A model generated the notes under the pieces. The model was given only the letters and a program-made list of their open reading frames with translations, was not told the origin of the DNA and made no database searches. From contig CM077162.1 of the NCBI GenBank assembly GCA_039583875.1, positions 164,670,720 to 164,734,719 on the forward strand: a stretch of 64,000 nucleotides of DNA, in the 5' to 3' direction. The DNA comes from Platanthera guangdongensis (Eukaryota; Streptophyta; Magnoliopsida; Asparagales; Orchidaceae). The translations under genes were made by a program, and so were the position numbers. Of the stretch, positions 1 to 11,448 are shown one piece after another (the first letter of the stretch is position 1; the number at the start of each line of letters is the position of its first letter).

Positions 1-840
1 GCTAGACACTTGATGCAGGCCATTCCCCAAAATGGGATTAGGTTGCAAATTGACAAAGGATCTCCTATGGGGAATTTAAGCGAACACGTGGTGTGTGAGC
101 AAAACGCATAATTTCGGCAGAGTTTCGTCTATAACGTCGCAATCTCACAAGTGGGAAATTCCCATCGAAACCTGCACGAACATTCACGTATACAATTTTC
201 GTAACCTAGCCACTCATCTAGAGTCACATCACAGCATTTCCATCCACATAGAGAGTGATCCGGACTAAGGATTCGATTCAGAAAAGAGTCCAAATACAGC
301 CCTCAAAACGAAATAAAATGAGGATATACCAAATCCTCTTGATCCATTCGAAACCAAAGGCTAAACCAATCCCGGTTTACAAACGTCCAAGGGGACCTAT
401 CCTTGCAAAAAACCTTCGCGAAAAATCAGATAAAAGCAATATAATTTTAGATTTTTTTGAATGCAACATAGGATCAAGATTTAGGATAAAATATGATTCT
501 AGAATTCCACCAAACTCACAACCACCCAAGATGAATCACTACACAAGTTTTAGGGAAGGGAAATCGTTACCCATATCTGAATTTAAAGAGGAGGAGAAAG
601 ATAACTATGGAAGAGTCACACTTCCACGGGTCCACCGGAGTTGCACCGGATGGAGAGAACCGAGCTGCCTTCTTCGGAGTCACACCGGAGGAGGTTGGAG
701 GTCGCCAGAGCAGTAGGATCGCCACCAAGAAGGGTGCTGCGACAGCAGCTAGGCGCGACTATCCAGGGGCGTGGGTATCGGGTTCGGCCTGGCCGAATGG
801 GGGGGGGGGGGCTTCTTCACGCAACTCAAGATTAGGTTTA
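1..840 (-). repeat. Truncated LTR copy in a tandem duplication (TR-GAG-like element)
   Basis: Bases 11-840 match the LTR seen again at 1138-1494 + 8955-9420 and, more distantly, at 12592-13430. Bases 1-10 equal bases 1128-1137, so the flank is duplicated too. At about 840 the LTR stops abruptly and runs into Athila-like gag sequence instead of continuing. The simplest reading is a tandem duplication of a unit of about 1127 bp (gag fragment plus partial LTR). The short open frames inside this LTR are shared by the copies but overlap on both strands and resemble no known protein; I treat them as non-coding. The site AAACC at 363-367 is the uninterrupted version of the Copia-1 insertion site. 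Confidence 0.8.
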
Positions 841-1137
841 AGTTTTTGTGGTAGTTTGTTTTGTAAAATAGCGAAACATTCCTCACTAAGTGTTACTAAA
901 GATAATTCCTCAATTTTCCTTTTATTTGAAACTAAATCCTTAAGAAATTTAGCATACTTAGGCATTTGAATGATTTCAGAAAAAGTTAAATTGACATGTA
1001 ATTGTTTAAACATGTATAAAAATTTACCATACTGCGCATCCATGTGCTCCTTGTTAAGCTTTGATGGGTATGGTACTGCTGGTTGATACTCCATTGGTTG
1101 CACGTTCATCTCGCTTGGTCCTTCACCGCTAGACACT
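841..1137 (-). pseudogene. Athila-like gypsy gag/protease-linker fragment
   Basis: Read on the minus strand this encodes about 99 residues ending in a stretch with MPKYAKFLKDLV, a lysine-rich segment, LTEEC-like LSEEC and AILQNKLPQKLK. That is the conserved region between gag and protease in Athila-type Ty3/gypsy polyproteins (established family knowledge). It starts directly at the LTR boundary at 1138 and is cut at 841 by the tandem-duplication junction. It follows on from the gag at 13810-15240: that part ends in ...KEAPQVE and this part begins VSSGEG. The two parts are separated by the inserted TR-GAG-like element. It is a relic of a structural polyprotein and is not expressible as it stands. 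Confidence 0.75.
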
Positions 1138-1494
1138 TGATGCAGGCCATTCCCCAAAATGGGATTAGGTTGCAAATTGACAAAGGATCTCCTATGGGGA
1201 ATTTAAGCGAACACGTGGTGTGTGCGCAAAACTCATAATTTCGGCAGAGTTTCGTCTATAACGTCGCAATCTCACAAGTGGGAAATTCCCATCGAAACCT
1301 GCACGAACATTCACGTATACAATTTTCGTAACCTAGCCACTCATCTATAGTCACATCACAGCATTTCCATCCACATAGAGAGTGATCCGGACTAAGGATT
1401 CAATTCAGAAAAGAGTCCAAATACAGCCCTCAAAACGAAATAAAATGAGGATATACCAAATCCTCTTGATCCATTCGAAACCAAAGGCTAAACC
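1138..1494 (-). repeat. 3' LTR of TR-GAG-like element, part 1 (left of Copia-1)
   Basis: It starts with TGATGCAGG, matching position 12592 of the other LTR, and is interrupted at 1494/1495 by the Copia-1 5' LTR. The LTR resumes at 8955 after the AAACC target duplication. Confidence 0.85.
1490..1494. repeat. Copia-1 target-site duplication (left)
   Basis: AAACC here is repeated at 8950-8954, directly after the 3' LTR. The duplicated LTR copy at 363-367 carries a single AAACC in an uninterrupted context, which confirms the insertion point. Confidence 0.95.
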
Positions 1495-3116
1495 TGTTGA
1501 AATTTGTGAAGTGGAAGTGGGTGACGGGACAGGTCGCGCGGCCTGTGGCGGACAGCCTTGGCGGACTGGGCGGACTGGGCGGACTGAGGTTTGCGGCCTG
1601 GTGAAAAGTCTGGTGGAAGCCGGCTGTGTTCTGAGCGGGTTGTTGCATGGAGTCCGCGGTTTGGTGCGGCCTGGTATCTGCGGATAGAGAGGCTTGCGGA
1701 CTGGTGCTTTGCTCAGTGGTCGCGGGTGCAAGCTTGTGCTGAAATGCGGGTTGGCTCTTGTCCGCGGGAAGCTTGCGGACTGATGTGTACGCGGTATTGG
1801 CTGTTGCGGACTAAGCTTAGAGCTTGGCTGAGGCCTTGTCGAGCTCTGGTGGCACAACAGGCGAGTTGCTGTGGAGATCGTTGTGGCGGCCTGGTTTTGG
1901 AGTCCGGGATTAGACCGCTGTGATAGGGCAGGAGTGCGAGGAGCTCGCGGACTGTGGCGGTCTGCGCTGTGGTGTTTTGGCGGACTGGGGTTTGCATCCG
2001 CCAAGCTCGCATTAGCCCCTTATGGTTTTGGGCTTGGTCACACTTGGTGCCGAGTTCAGTGTGTCCGCCGTATCCGCCGAGTCCGCTGTGACCGGGCGGT
2101 CTGTCTTTAGCTGCCTTTGGTCGTGGACTTGTGGCGGATTGAGGTGTGTGTCTTGCGGACTGCCTCGGGTTGGTGCGGACAGCCATTGAAGGGGGTTTGC
2201 TGTCCTGAAGCGGTTGGAGCTTTGCGGGCTGATGCCTTGTCCGCTTAGCTTAGGCGGACTGGAGAGGATTCGTCAATGGTTGCCTTGCTCCTGGCGGTTT
2301 TCCTTAGTGACCGGCTAAGTCCTCGCGGACTCAGCGGACTGTGGTTTGTATTCGCGCGGGCTGGGGCGGTGTCGCTATCTCTTGGGCGGTGACCACACTC
2401 CTCACCCGGCCTATAAATAGGACCCCCCTGGCACATCTACAGTAACTTGAGTGAACAGTAAGTTGGGGTGTGCGAAGTGCTGCGGTCTGTGTTTGCCAGT
2501 CCGCACGGATTGTTTCAGGCTGACGGTTTGCTGTGTGCAGGTCGCGCGGATAACTTCAAGGAGCCAGGAGTTTGGCTGTGACTTCGGTCAAGTGCTTGGA
2601 AGTGTGCGTTCTCTGCGGACTCAGCAGGAGGTCGCTCTGCGGCTTGTCAGTTCTGTTTCAACTTTGCCAGCTTCAATAACCTGTCCGCCGGCTTCAGGCG
2701 GGTAGGGGTGTTCCTCAGTTCGGGTTCAGCAGGAGGCGAATAACGGTGTGTCCGCGCGGCCTCGCGGCTTCGGCGGACTCCGTGGTATTCGGCGGATTGC
2801 AGCATAGTTCGGGCGGCTTCGGCGACCTCGGCGACCTCGCGGTCTCGGCGGACACGGGTGCTGTCCGCCCGGCTTGTTTTTTGGTGCTTCTGTTTTTCAG
2901 CTGTTATACTAGCGAAATCATGTCTCGCTATGTATGCCTCGCATTGTAAAGAAGTGAATGAATAATAGACCTGCTTGTGCTTCCATTGTTTGTTGTGATT
3001 TACCTTTGTACCTCTAGTCCTTGGTTTCCGCTGGTTCAACGTGCGAACTGGGTAGTTCCAAAGATATTAATTTGGCGTTTGGGCTATCTTGCTGACCACG
3101 TTGAGAAAATTTAACA
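1495..3116 (+). repeat. Copia-1 5' LTR
   Basis: 1622 bp, begins TGTTGAAATTTG and ends TTAACA. It is GC-rich, with dozens of short GCGGAC/GTCCGC and GCGGCC repeats through U3 (about 1540-2400) and again in the downstream part (2500-2870). The frames open on both strands are by-products of this repetition. Confidence 0.95.
2412..2420 (+). promoter_or_regulatory. TATA box of Copia-1 5' LTR
   Basis: CTATAAATAG follows the GCGGAC-rich U3 and lies about 700 bp before the LTR end, as expected for the start of R. The same box occurs at 8245-8253 in the 3' LTR. Confidence 0.75.
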
Positions 3117-3132
3117 TGGTATCAGAGCCAGG
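3117..3132 (+). other. Copia-1 primer-binding site (initiator tRNA-Met)
   Basis: TGGTATCAGAGCCAGG starts immediately after the LTR. It matches the usual Ty1/copia PBS complementary to the 3' end of initiator tRNA-Met. Confidence 0.95.
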
Positions 3133-3248
3133 TTGCTGAGGTTCAGTTGCGTGAGCGGAAGGCAGCCAGTGTTGTTACTCTATGATTGAGTGGTGATCAA
3201 CCTGTGTTGTTGCTCGGAGCTGCTGAAAGGTTGCCAACAGGTGTTGCA

Positions 3249-6200
3249 ATGGAAGGGAGCTTAGCAAGAGGTCTGGGCATTGAACTCTTAACGCCGACTA
3301 ACTTTAAGAAGTGGAAGTCGTGCATGAAGAGTTATCTTCTTGGCGAGGAGCTGTGGGATGTTGTTGGTGGAGACGACAGGCAGGAAGTCACTGCTGCTTT
3401 CGGTACTGCTGAGCAGGTGAGGCTCTGGAGAAGAACAAATGCTAAGGCGGAGTTCGTTCTGAAGAGAGATGTGTCTCCGGAACTGTTTGATCACATCATT
3501 GGATGTGAGTCGGCTGCTGATATTTGGACAACCATTGATGAGTTGTTCAATAGGAAGAATGTGGCGCGGCTTCAGTTCCTGGAGAATGAGTTGGCCAGGG
3601 CAACTCAGGGAGACCTTTCCATTTCCAGGTACTTCTTAAAGATGAAGAGCTTGTGTGCTGAGCTGTCGGCACTGGATCCTGATGAGCCTATCTCTGAGGC
3701 AAAGATGAAAAGGCACATTATCCGCGGCTTGCAGAAGGAGTATGTGGCCTTTGTCACATCTGTTCAAGGGTGGGCTACTCAGCCGTCGTTCCTGGAGCTG
3801 GAGAATCTGCTTGCCTCGCAGGAGAGCTTAGCAAGGCAGATGGTTGGAGTGAACCTGAATCAGGAAGGCAGCGAAGCTCTCTTCTCAGGAAAGAAGAAAG
3901 GATGGGAAGGGAAGAAGAAGAAGGTGCAGGCCGCTGTTGAGAAGGAGACTTCAACTTCATATCCGCCGGAGAGGAGCAATGCTCCTAAGGACTGGAAGAA
4001 GAATCTGAAGTGCTACCGGTGTCATCAGCGTGGGCACTTCAAGCGGGACTGCAAGGTCAAACTGCAGCCTGGGCATGCTGCGGGAAAGGAGGAAGCTTGT
4101 TTGAGAAGTGAAGAAGCAGAATGGGGCGGAGCTTTCTTGACGGGCACTTGTGTCCGGGCCTTGTCTGCTGAGGACTTCAACGGCGAGTGGATCGTGGACT
4201 CCGGGTGTGGTCATCACCTCACCGGAGACAAATCGAAGTTCACCTCCATGCAGGCTTACTCAGGTAATGAAGCTATTATCACTGCTGATAATACTGTTTA
4301 TGCAGTAGAGAAAGAGGGGGTCGTGTCATTGGGTAGTGATCAGGGGCCACTTACGTTAAGGAGTGTGTATCACGTACCGGGCATGAAGAAGAACCTCTTC
4401 TCGGTGACCAATGCGGTGGACGCTGGGTATCACGTTCTGTTTGGGCCAACAGACGTGAGGTTCCTTCGCAACGTATCAGCGGTGAAGGCTGATGTTGCTC
4501 ATGTTGGGAGAAGGGTGAAGAGCTTGTATGTTCTTTCCACCAGTGCTTATGTTGATAGAATGAGGGCCAATGATAGTGCGGCTATCTGGCATGAGAGGCT
4601 GGGGCATGTTGGCATGGACAAGCTAAAGGCAATGGCGAGTAGAAGTCTGGTGAGGGGGTTGCCGAAGTTGTCCTCCTTTGGTGATGGGCATGTTTGTGCG
4701 GGCTGTCAATACGGTAAGGCACATCGCCTTCCGTTTGATAAATCACAAACAAGGAGCAAGAAACCATTGGAGTGTATTCATGGCGACCTGATGGGACCGA
4801 CTGTTACTGCCAGCCTTGGTGGAAGCAAATACATGCTTGTCTTGGTTGATGACTACTCAAGGTATACTTGGGTGTACTTCTTAAAGGAGAAGTCGGAAGC
4901 CTTCCGTTTGTTCGTGGAGTTCAAGGAGTTGGTAGAAGGCCGGCTTGGCTTGCGGGTTAAGAAGTTTAGAACTGATAACGGGGGGAGTTTGTCTCTTCCG
5001 AGTTTTCTAACTTCTACAGGAAGCACGGGATCCAACGGGAGCTTACTTGTGCTCACACTCCACAACAAAATGGGGTAGCGGAGCGGAAGATCCGTCATTT
5101 GATGGAAACCTGCAAATGCTGGCTGCATGCGAAAGATATCCCAAGGTCCTTTTGGGCAGAGGGAATGTCTTGTGCTGCTTATGTTATCAACCGGATGCCA
5201 CTCAGCCCTATCAACATGAAGACTCCTATTGAGCTGCTGCTGAAGGAGAAGCCGAGTGTTGAACACCTTAGGGTGTTCAGTTCAACTTGCTACGTGCATG
5301 TCCCGGATGCTTCACGGACAAAGCTGGATGCGAAGGCAAGGAAACTTGTCTTTGTTGGCTATGATGAGCGGAAGAAAGGATGGAAGTGCATGGACCCTGT
5401 GACGAAGAAGTTCGTGGTATCAAGAGACGTTGTCTTCGACGAGCTGACGTCATATGGAGGTGGCTCGGTGGAGCTAACCAGAAGTAGCAAGGATGATGAA
5501 GCACCGGTAGAGGCTGTTGAAGGCTTGGAAGAGGAGCTTGCTGTTTCACCAGCAGCTCCTGTTGCTTCGAATTCCGAGGCTGAGCCTTCTGGCTCAGGAA
5601 GCAGGGGGAGCACTGCTCAATGCTCGCCCCAGGTAGGAGTGGAGCCCGAAGAAGCAACGGAAGCCGTGAGCAAGGAGCCGTGTCTTCGGAGATCGAAGAG
5701 GGTGGTTAAGGCACCGGCTCGGTACTGTGATGGGAATGTAGTGAGCTTTGTCTCCTGCTTCTTTGCAGGTCCTCTGGATGAGCGAGAGCCGGCAAACTTC
5801 AACGAGGCCACTGGAGTGAAGGAGTGGGATGATGCCATGAAGGAAGAGATTGATGCTCTGAAGAAGAATGAAACCTGGGACCTTGTGCCCAAGGTTGATG
5901 GCGTTACTCTGGTTACTTGCAAGTGGGTGTATAAGTTGAAGAAGAAGGCTGATGGGAGCATTGATCAGTTCAAGGCTCGCCTGGTCGCTAGAGGATTCTC
6001 ACAGCAGTATGGAGAAGACTATGAGGAGACATTCAGTCCAGTTGCGAAGATGACTTCTGTAAGAGTGGTGATCGCCTTGGCTGCTAGCAAGGGATGGAGG
6101 TTGTGGCAACTCGATGTGAAGAATGCCTTTCTTTACGGAGAGATTGACAAGGACATCTTCATGGATCAGCCGCTTGGTTTTGTCTCTGAGAAGCATCCGG

Positions 6201-7333
6201 ACTATGTCTGCAAACTCAGGAAGGCTCTCTATGGGTTGAAGCAAGCTCCTCGAGCGTGGTATGGGAAGATTGCAGAGTACTTGCAATTCTGTGGATACCT
6301 AGCTTCTAACTCGGATTCAAGCTTGTTCGTCAAGAAGAAGGGAGAGCTACGAGTCTTGGTCCTGCTGTATGTGGATGACATGATCATCACAGGGAACTCG
6401 GAGGAGGAAGTAGCAAGGCTCAGGGCAGAGCTTGCTATACGCTTCGAGATGAAAGACTTGAGAGAGTTGCATCACTTTCTTGGTCTGGAAGTGGAGAGGA
6501 AGGAGTGCGGGGTTCTCATTAGCCAGAAAGGGTATGCTGATCGCATTGTGAAGCGGTTTGGCATGGGCGAAGGGAAGAAGTGCTCTACTCCACTGGAATC
6601 TGGGCTGAAGCTTCGACGAGATTAGGGAAGGGTTATTCATGATCCCTTGGTGTTCAGGGCTCTTGTTGGGAGCTTGATTTACCTGACGATTACACGGCCG
6701 GATATCGCTTATGTTGTTGGCCGAGTAAGTCGGTATATGGCTGAACCAAGGCAATCTCATCTAGTGGCGGCGAAGGGAATTCTGAAGTATGTCAAGGCTT
6801 CTTCTGACATGGGACTCCTCTATAGAAGGGATGCGGAGGTTGCGTTGCTCGGGTACACGGATGCTGACTATGGCGGTGATTCAGATGATCGAAGGGCTAC
6901 TTCAGGTTATGTGTTCACTTGCGGATCAGCTAGCATCTCGTGGTGTAGCAAGAAGCAGGACTCAGTGTCGGTTTCAACCACGGAGGCGTAGTATAAGGCT
7001 TCGGCCTTGGCTGCTCGGGAAGCCGTTTGGTTGAGGAGGCTTATAGAGGATGTTCATGAAGAAGTGCAAGGGCCTACTTTACTCCGGGGTGACAATGAGA
7101 GTGCTCTCAAACTGGTTAACAATCCAGTGTGCCACGCCAGGACCAAGCATATAGAGATTGATCACCACTTCATCAGGGAGAAGGTGTTGGAGGGGTCTCT
7201 GCTGGTCGGGCATGTTCGGAGTGAGGATAATCTTGCTGACATCTTCACGAAGCCACTATCGAAGGGGCCCTTTGAACGCTTGCGCAGCTTGCTGGGCTTG
7301 GTCACCACTTCTCACTTCAAGGGGGAGTGTTGA
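3249..7333 (+). pseudogene. Copia-1 gag-pol polyprotein, disrupted
   Basis: I take the ATG at 3249; upstream only a TTG is open. Order of domains: UBN2-type gag (about residues 10-200), CCHC zinc knuckle CYRCHQRGHFKRDC at 4011-4052, aspartic protease with VDSG near 4193, GAG-preintegrase, integrase core starting at HGDLMGP, then RT with LDVKNAF and YVDD (6368-6379) and RNase H with TDADYGG. The frame is intact to about 4980. A net one-base loss in the G-rich run at 4980-4990, just after the second integrase aspartate (RTDNGG), shifts the frame. The correct frame then runs to 7333 but has TAG stops at 6623-6625 and 6989-6991. The product would be virus-like-particle Gag and the replication enzymes. 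The enzymatic motifs otherwise look intact, so decay is recent. Confidence 0.93.
7318..7327 (+). other. Copia-1 polypurine tract
   Basis: AAGGGGGAG sits immediately before the 3' LTR, the expected primer site for plus-strand DNA synthesis. It overlaps the last codons of pol. Confidence 0.85.
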
Positions 7334-8949
7334 AATTTGTGAAGTGGAAGTGGGTGACGGGACAGGCCGCGCGGCCTGTGGCGGACAGCCTTGGCGGACT
7401 GGGTGGACTGGGCGGACTGAGGTTTGCGGCCTGGTGAAAAGTCTGGTGGAAGCCGGCTGTGTTCTGAGCGGGTTGTTGCATGGAGTCCGCGGTTTGGTGC
7501 GGCCTGGTATCTGCGGATAGAGAGGCTTGCGGACTGGTGCTTTGCTCAGTGGTCGCGGGTGCAAGCTTGTGCTGAAAGGCGGGTTGGCTCTTGTCCGCGG
7601 GAAGCTTGCGGACTGATGTGTCCGCGGTATTGGCTATTGCAGACTAAGCTTAGAGCTTGGCTGAGGCCTTGTCGAGCTCTGGTGGCACAGCAGGCGAGTT
7701 GCTGTGGAGATCGTTGTGGCGGCCTGGTTTTGGAGTCCGGGATTAGACCGCTGTGATAGGGCAGGAGTGCGAGGAGCTCGCAGACTGTGGCGGTCTGCGC
7801 TGTGGTGTTTTGGCGGACTGGGGTTTGCGTCCGCCAAGCTCGCATTAGCCCCTTATGGTTTTGGGCTTGGTCACACTTGGTGCCGAGTTCAGTGTGTCCG
7901 CCGTATCCGCCGAGTCCGCTGTGACCGGGCGGTCTGTCTTTAGCTGCCTTTGGTCGTGGACTTGTGGCGGATTGAGGTGTGTGTCTTGCGGACTGCCTCG
8001 GGTTGGTGCGGACAGCCATTGAAGGGGGTTTGCTATCCTGAAGCGGTTGGAGCTTTGCGGGCTGATGCCTTGTCCGCTTAGCTTAGGCGGACTGGAGAGG
8101 GTTCGTCAATGGTTGCCTTGCTCCTGGCGGTTTTCCTTGGTGACCGGCTAAGTCCTCGCGGACTCAGCGGACGGTGGTTTGTATTCGCGCGGGCTGGGGC
8201 GGTGTCGCTATCTCTTGGGCGGTGACCACACTCCTCACCCGGCCTATAAATAGGACCCCCCTGGCACATCTACAATAACTTGAGTGAACAGTAAGTTGGG
8301 GTGTGCGAAGTGCTGCGGTCTGTGTTTGCCAGTCCGCACGGATTGTTTCAGGCTGACGGTTTGCTGTGTGCAGGTCGCGCGGATAACTTCAAGGATCCAG
8401 GAGTTTGGCTGTGACTTCGGTCAAGTGCTTGGAAGTGTGCGGTCTCTGCGGACTCAGCAGGAGGTTGCTCTGTGGCTTGTCAGTTCTGTTTCAACTTTGC
8501 CAGCTTCAATAACCTGTCCGCCGGCTTCAGGCGGGTAGGGGTGTTCCTCAGTTCGGGTTCAGCAGGAGGCGAATAACAGTGTGTCCGCGCGGCCTCGCGG
8601 CTTCGGCGGACTCCGTGGTATTCGGCAGATTGCAGCATAGTTCAGGCGGCTTCGGCGACCTCGGCGACCTCGCGGTCTCGGCGGACAAGGGTGCTGTCCG
8701 CCCGGCTTGTTTTTTGGTGCTTCTGTTTTTCAGCTGTTATACTAGCGAAATCATGTCTCGCTATGTATGCCTCGCATTGTAAAGAAGTGAATGAATAATA
8801 GACCTGCTTGTGCTTCCATTGTTTGTTGTGATTTACCTTTGTACCTCTAGTCCTTGGTTTCCGCTGGTTCAACGTGCGAACTGGGTAGTTCCGAAGATAT
8901 TAATTTGGCGTTTGGGCTATCTTGCTGACCACGTTGAGAAAATTTAACA
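7328..8949 (+). repeat. Copia-1 3' LTR
   Basis: 1622 bp, the same length as the 5' LTR and colinear with it, with scattered substitutions only. It carries the same TATA box at 8245-8253 and the same GCGGAC repeats. Confidence 0.95.
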
Positions 8950-8954
8950 AAACC

Positions 8955-9814
8955 AATCCCGGTTTACAAACGTCCAAGGGGACCTATCATTGCAAAAAAC
9001 CTTCGCGAAAAATCAGATAAAAGCAATATAATTTTAGATTTTTTTGATTGCAACATAGGATCAAGATTTAGGATAAAATATGATTCTAGAATTCCACCAA
9101 ACTCACAACCACCCAAGATGAATCACTACACAAGTTTTAGGGAAGGGAAATCGTTACCCAAATCTGAATTTAAAGAGGAGGAGAAAGATAACTATGGAAG
9201 AGTCACACTTCCACGAGTCCACCGGAGTTGCACCGGATGGAGAGAACCGAGCTGCCTTCTTCGGAGTCACACCGGAGGAGGTTGGAGGTCGCCGGAGCAG
9301 TAGGATCGCCACCAAGAAGGGTGCTGCGGCAGCAGCTAGGCGCGACTATCCAGGGGCGTGGGTATCGGGTTCGACCTGGCCGAATGGGGGGGGGGGCTTC
9401 TTCACGCAACTCAAGATTAGGTTTAGGTTTTGTTTTTTTTTTCAACATCCCCTCTCCAACTCCTCACACACATATATATTATTACACCCTCTCCATCCAC
9501 CCTTCATCCAAAATCCAAACAAATCCTAACCACTAGTGCTTAATAAGAAATAAAACACACAATTATAAAACAACATAATTTTAAATTGCCTAACTTATAA
9601 ATTTATAAATCCTAGGACTTATAAATTCATAAAATAATTACGAATAGAATATTATTCCAATATTGAAATAACATTATATTCATAATGATGATGTCGGCGG
9701 CGGCGGCAAAGACAGCTACGACAACGACCATATATGTCCACGAACATGTTGCGGCGGCGATAAAAAGAGGGATCCATCTCGACACGAGCAAATGGCGGGC
9801 CATCCTCGCCATCA
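8955..9814 (-). repeat. 3' LTR of TR-GAG-like element, part 2 (right of Copia-1)
   Basis: Continues the LTR after the AAACC duplication (8950-8954) and ends ...GCCATCA at 9814, where similarity to the other LTR (end at 13809) stops. It contains a G-run at about 9387-9396 whose length differs among the three copies. Confidence 0.85.
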
Positions 9815-11448
9815 ATCCTCCCCCGCTCAAAATCACTCATCCCCGATGAGTGGCTATGTAGAGAATAGCAGGGGACAACAGCATCCTCAGGTAGCATAGT
9901 AAGAGCGGACATCCGTGGGGCAGGACAAGCAGTGCAGGCATCCGTAATAGAACAGAACCTGTCATGAGCAAGAACAGTAGAAAACCTTGTAGATGTGTCA
10001 GCATAAAGAAAAGTAGTGCAGATCTTACCATCCAATGCGAGAACCAGGAAACCTAAATGGAAGCGGGACACGAAAAGAATCTCACTTCTCAACCCAAGAG
10101 AATTTGAAGTGGAAGAGAGAAACGTCAGAGAAAGCCACTCAGGTGGAAACCAAATATGCAAAATTAAATCTGAAAAATTGAAACACAGTGAAACACCGAT
10201 TGCATTGTAAAAATCCAAAAATATTGCATTAAATCCAAAATTCTCGAAAATCATGAAAGGATCAGCGCTCCAACGTAATAATGTTGTTACATAACCCGAA
10301 TGTATCCACTCGTGGGCTATCCAGACTAAATTGGAATCAACAATTCTGCAGTCAGAAGCTCTCGGAGGTGAACAGACGTGAAAGTGACGCAACCCATAGA
10401 CACTAGCATAAGGCGACGACATGTGTACGTGCAGATCGTACCAGGATGGATGAAAAATATGGGCAATTTGATTTGATGGGTAATAATGTCATGAGGACAC
10501 CAAATCAAAAGGCACAGTCGCTGTGAAATCATACGCAGTCACAGACGAAGATATATCCGCATATGGACACTCACTAATACATAGCCCACAAGTCGAGTCC
10601 AACGTCATAGTTATAAATTTTGATATAAAAATGTCATAAATATATGCCAGCGAAAAATGCACATCACCAACTATAGATTTGGATGCTCCCGGATTTGAAA
10701 GGACGTACGTGCTACACAATTCAACATACCCAACTAGGTACACTAACGTGTGCATGCACGGATCATCAAAAGGCGGAGGATAAATGCATGCTACCGGGCT
10801 TGGCAAATAAGTGTCTCTAGGGGACACCACATCAAAAAGCCTCATATCCAAGGAATCACTAGAAGTCAAACACGAAGCCTTTCCCAACGCCAAGCGGTCA
10901 GATGAACGGTCCAGCCTAGAAAAAACATAGTCAGATCTACGAACTGGAGTGGAAAGACCGAACGCGACAACTAATGACTCGCCCACACACATCTGTCTAG
11001 GTAAGTCTAACGGGGGAGCTATATAAATATGCATCTCCAAATATCTCAGGCTAGAGATGACAAGCTCGTTGCCTAAAAAATCATCTAATCGAGTCAAGTG
11101 AACCGGAGGGAGAGTTGACACGGTCAATACCGGAGGCGGAGCTAGGTCATACTCACTGTCAAAACACGGATTTAATGTCAAAGAAAAGTCCGACGGGTGC
11201 AAGCCATCAAAATCAATGGGAAGATCAAATTGTAGATTCTTTCTCAGAGAAAACTCAACCGGATCGTCATCACCTAAATCACTCTCAGATAAACATTCGC
11301 CACAGGATGACTCTACCAACTCAGCCGAAATGTCTTCCAACCCACTAGATGCTTCATCCCAAAATAACCTTCCCTCGCAAGGTAAATCTTCCAAGATAGT
11401 AGGCACATCTGGTAACTCAGGGCCATCAGACGGTTCTTCAACTATCAT
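9652..11448 (-). pseudogene. Unidentified long ORF of the TR-GAG-like element (one internal stop)
   Basis: I do not recognise this protein. On the minus strand a single frame runs from 11448 to 9652 (about 598 codons) with one TGA at 10489-10491; the 22 codons between the two open parts are also open. The last 54 codons run into the 3' LTR. The first half is acidic (EEPSDGPELPDVPTILEDLP and similar) and the second half is richer in hydrophobic and aromatic residues. It follows the gag frame, overlapping its end by a few bases in another phase. No protease DTG/DSG, RT YxDD or integrase motif is visible. It may be a decayed polyprotein or captured sequence. Confidence 0.5.
9815..9826 (-). other. 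Polypurine tract of TR-GAG-like element
   Basis: On the minus strand GCGGGGGAGGAT lies directly upstream of the LTR start TGATGG. This fixes the orientation of the element. Confidence 0.7.

Larger units (their letters stand above)
1495..8949 (+). mobile_element. Copia-1: Tork/TNT1-like Ty1/copia retrotransposon
   Basis: Full-length element with 1622-bp LTRs at both ends (TG...CA), PBS, a gag-pol frame, purine tract and a perfect AAACC target duplication. The domain order gag, protease, integrase, RT, RNase H defines Ty1/copia; the gag type and the absence of a post-pol ORF suggest the Tork/TNT1 lineage. By eye the LTRs differ at about 20-25 positions with no length difference (about 98.6% identity), so the insertion is young compared with its host element. 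One frameshift and two stops disable pol. Confidence 0.95.

Noticed and set aside
1405..3039. Long frames on both strands of the Copia-1 LTR (also 7256-8872)
   Set aside because: They lie in GC-rich LTR repeats that lack stops by composition, overlap each other, and are copied simply because the LTR is.
9194..9529. Frame starting MEESHFHESTGVAPDG, present in three TR-GAG LTR copies
   Set aside because: Shared by descent of the LTR; the frame is on the strand opposite to the element, runs into a variable G-run and ends differently in each copy.
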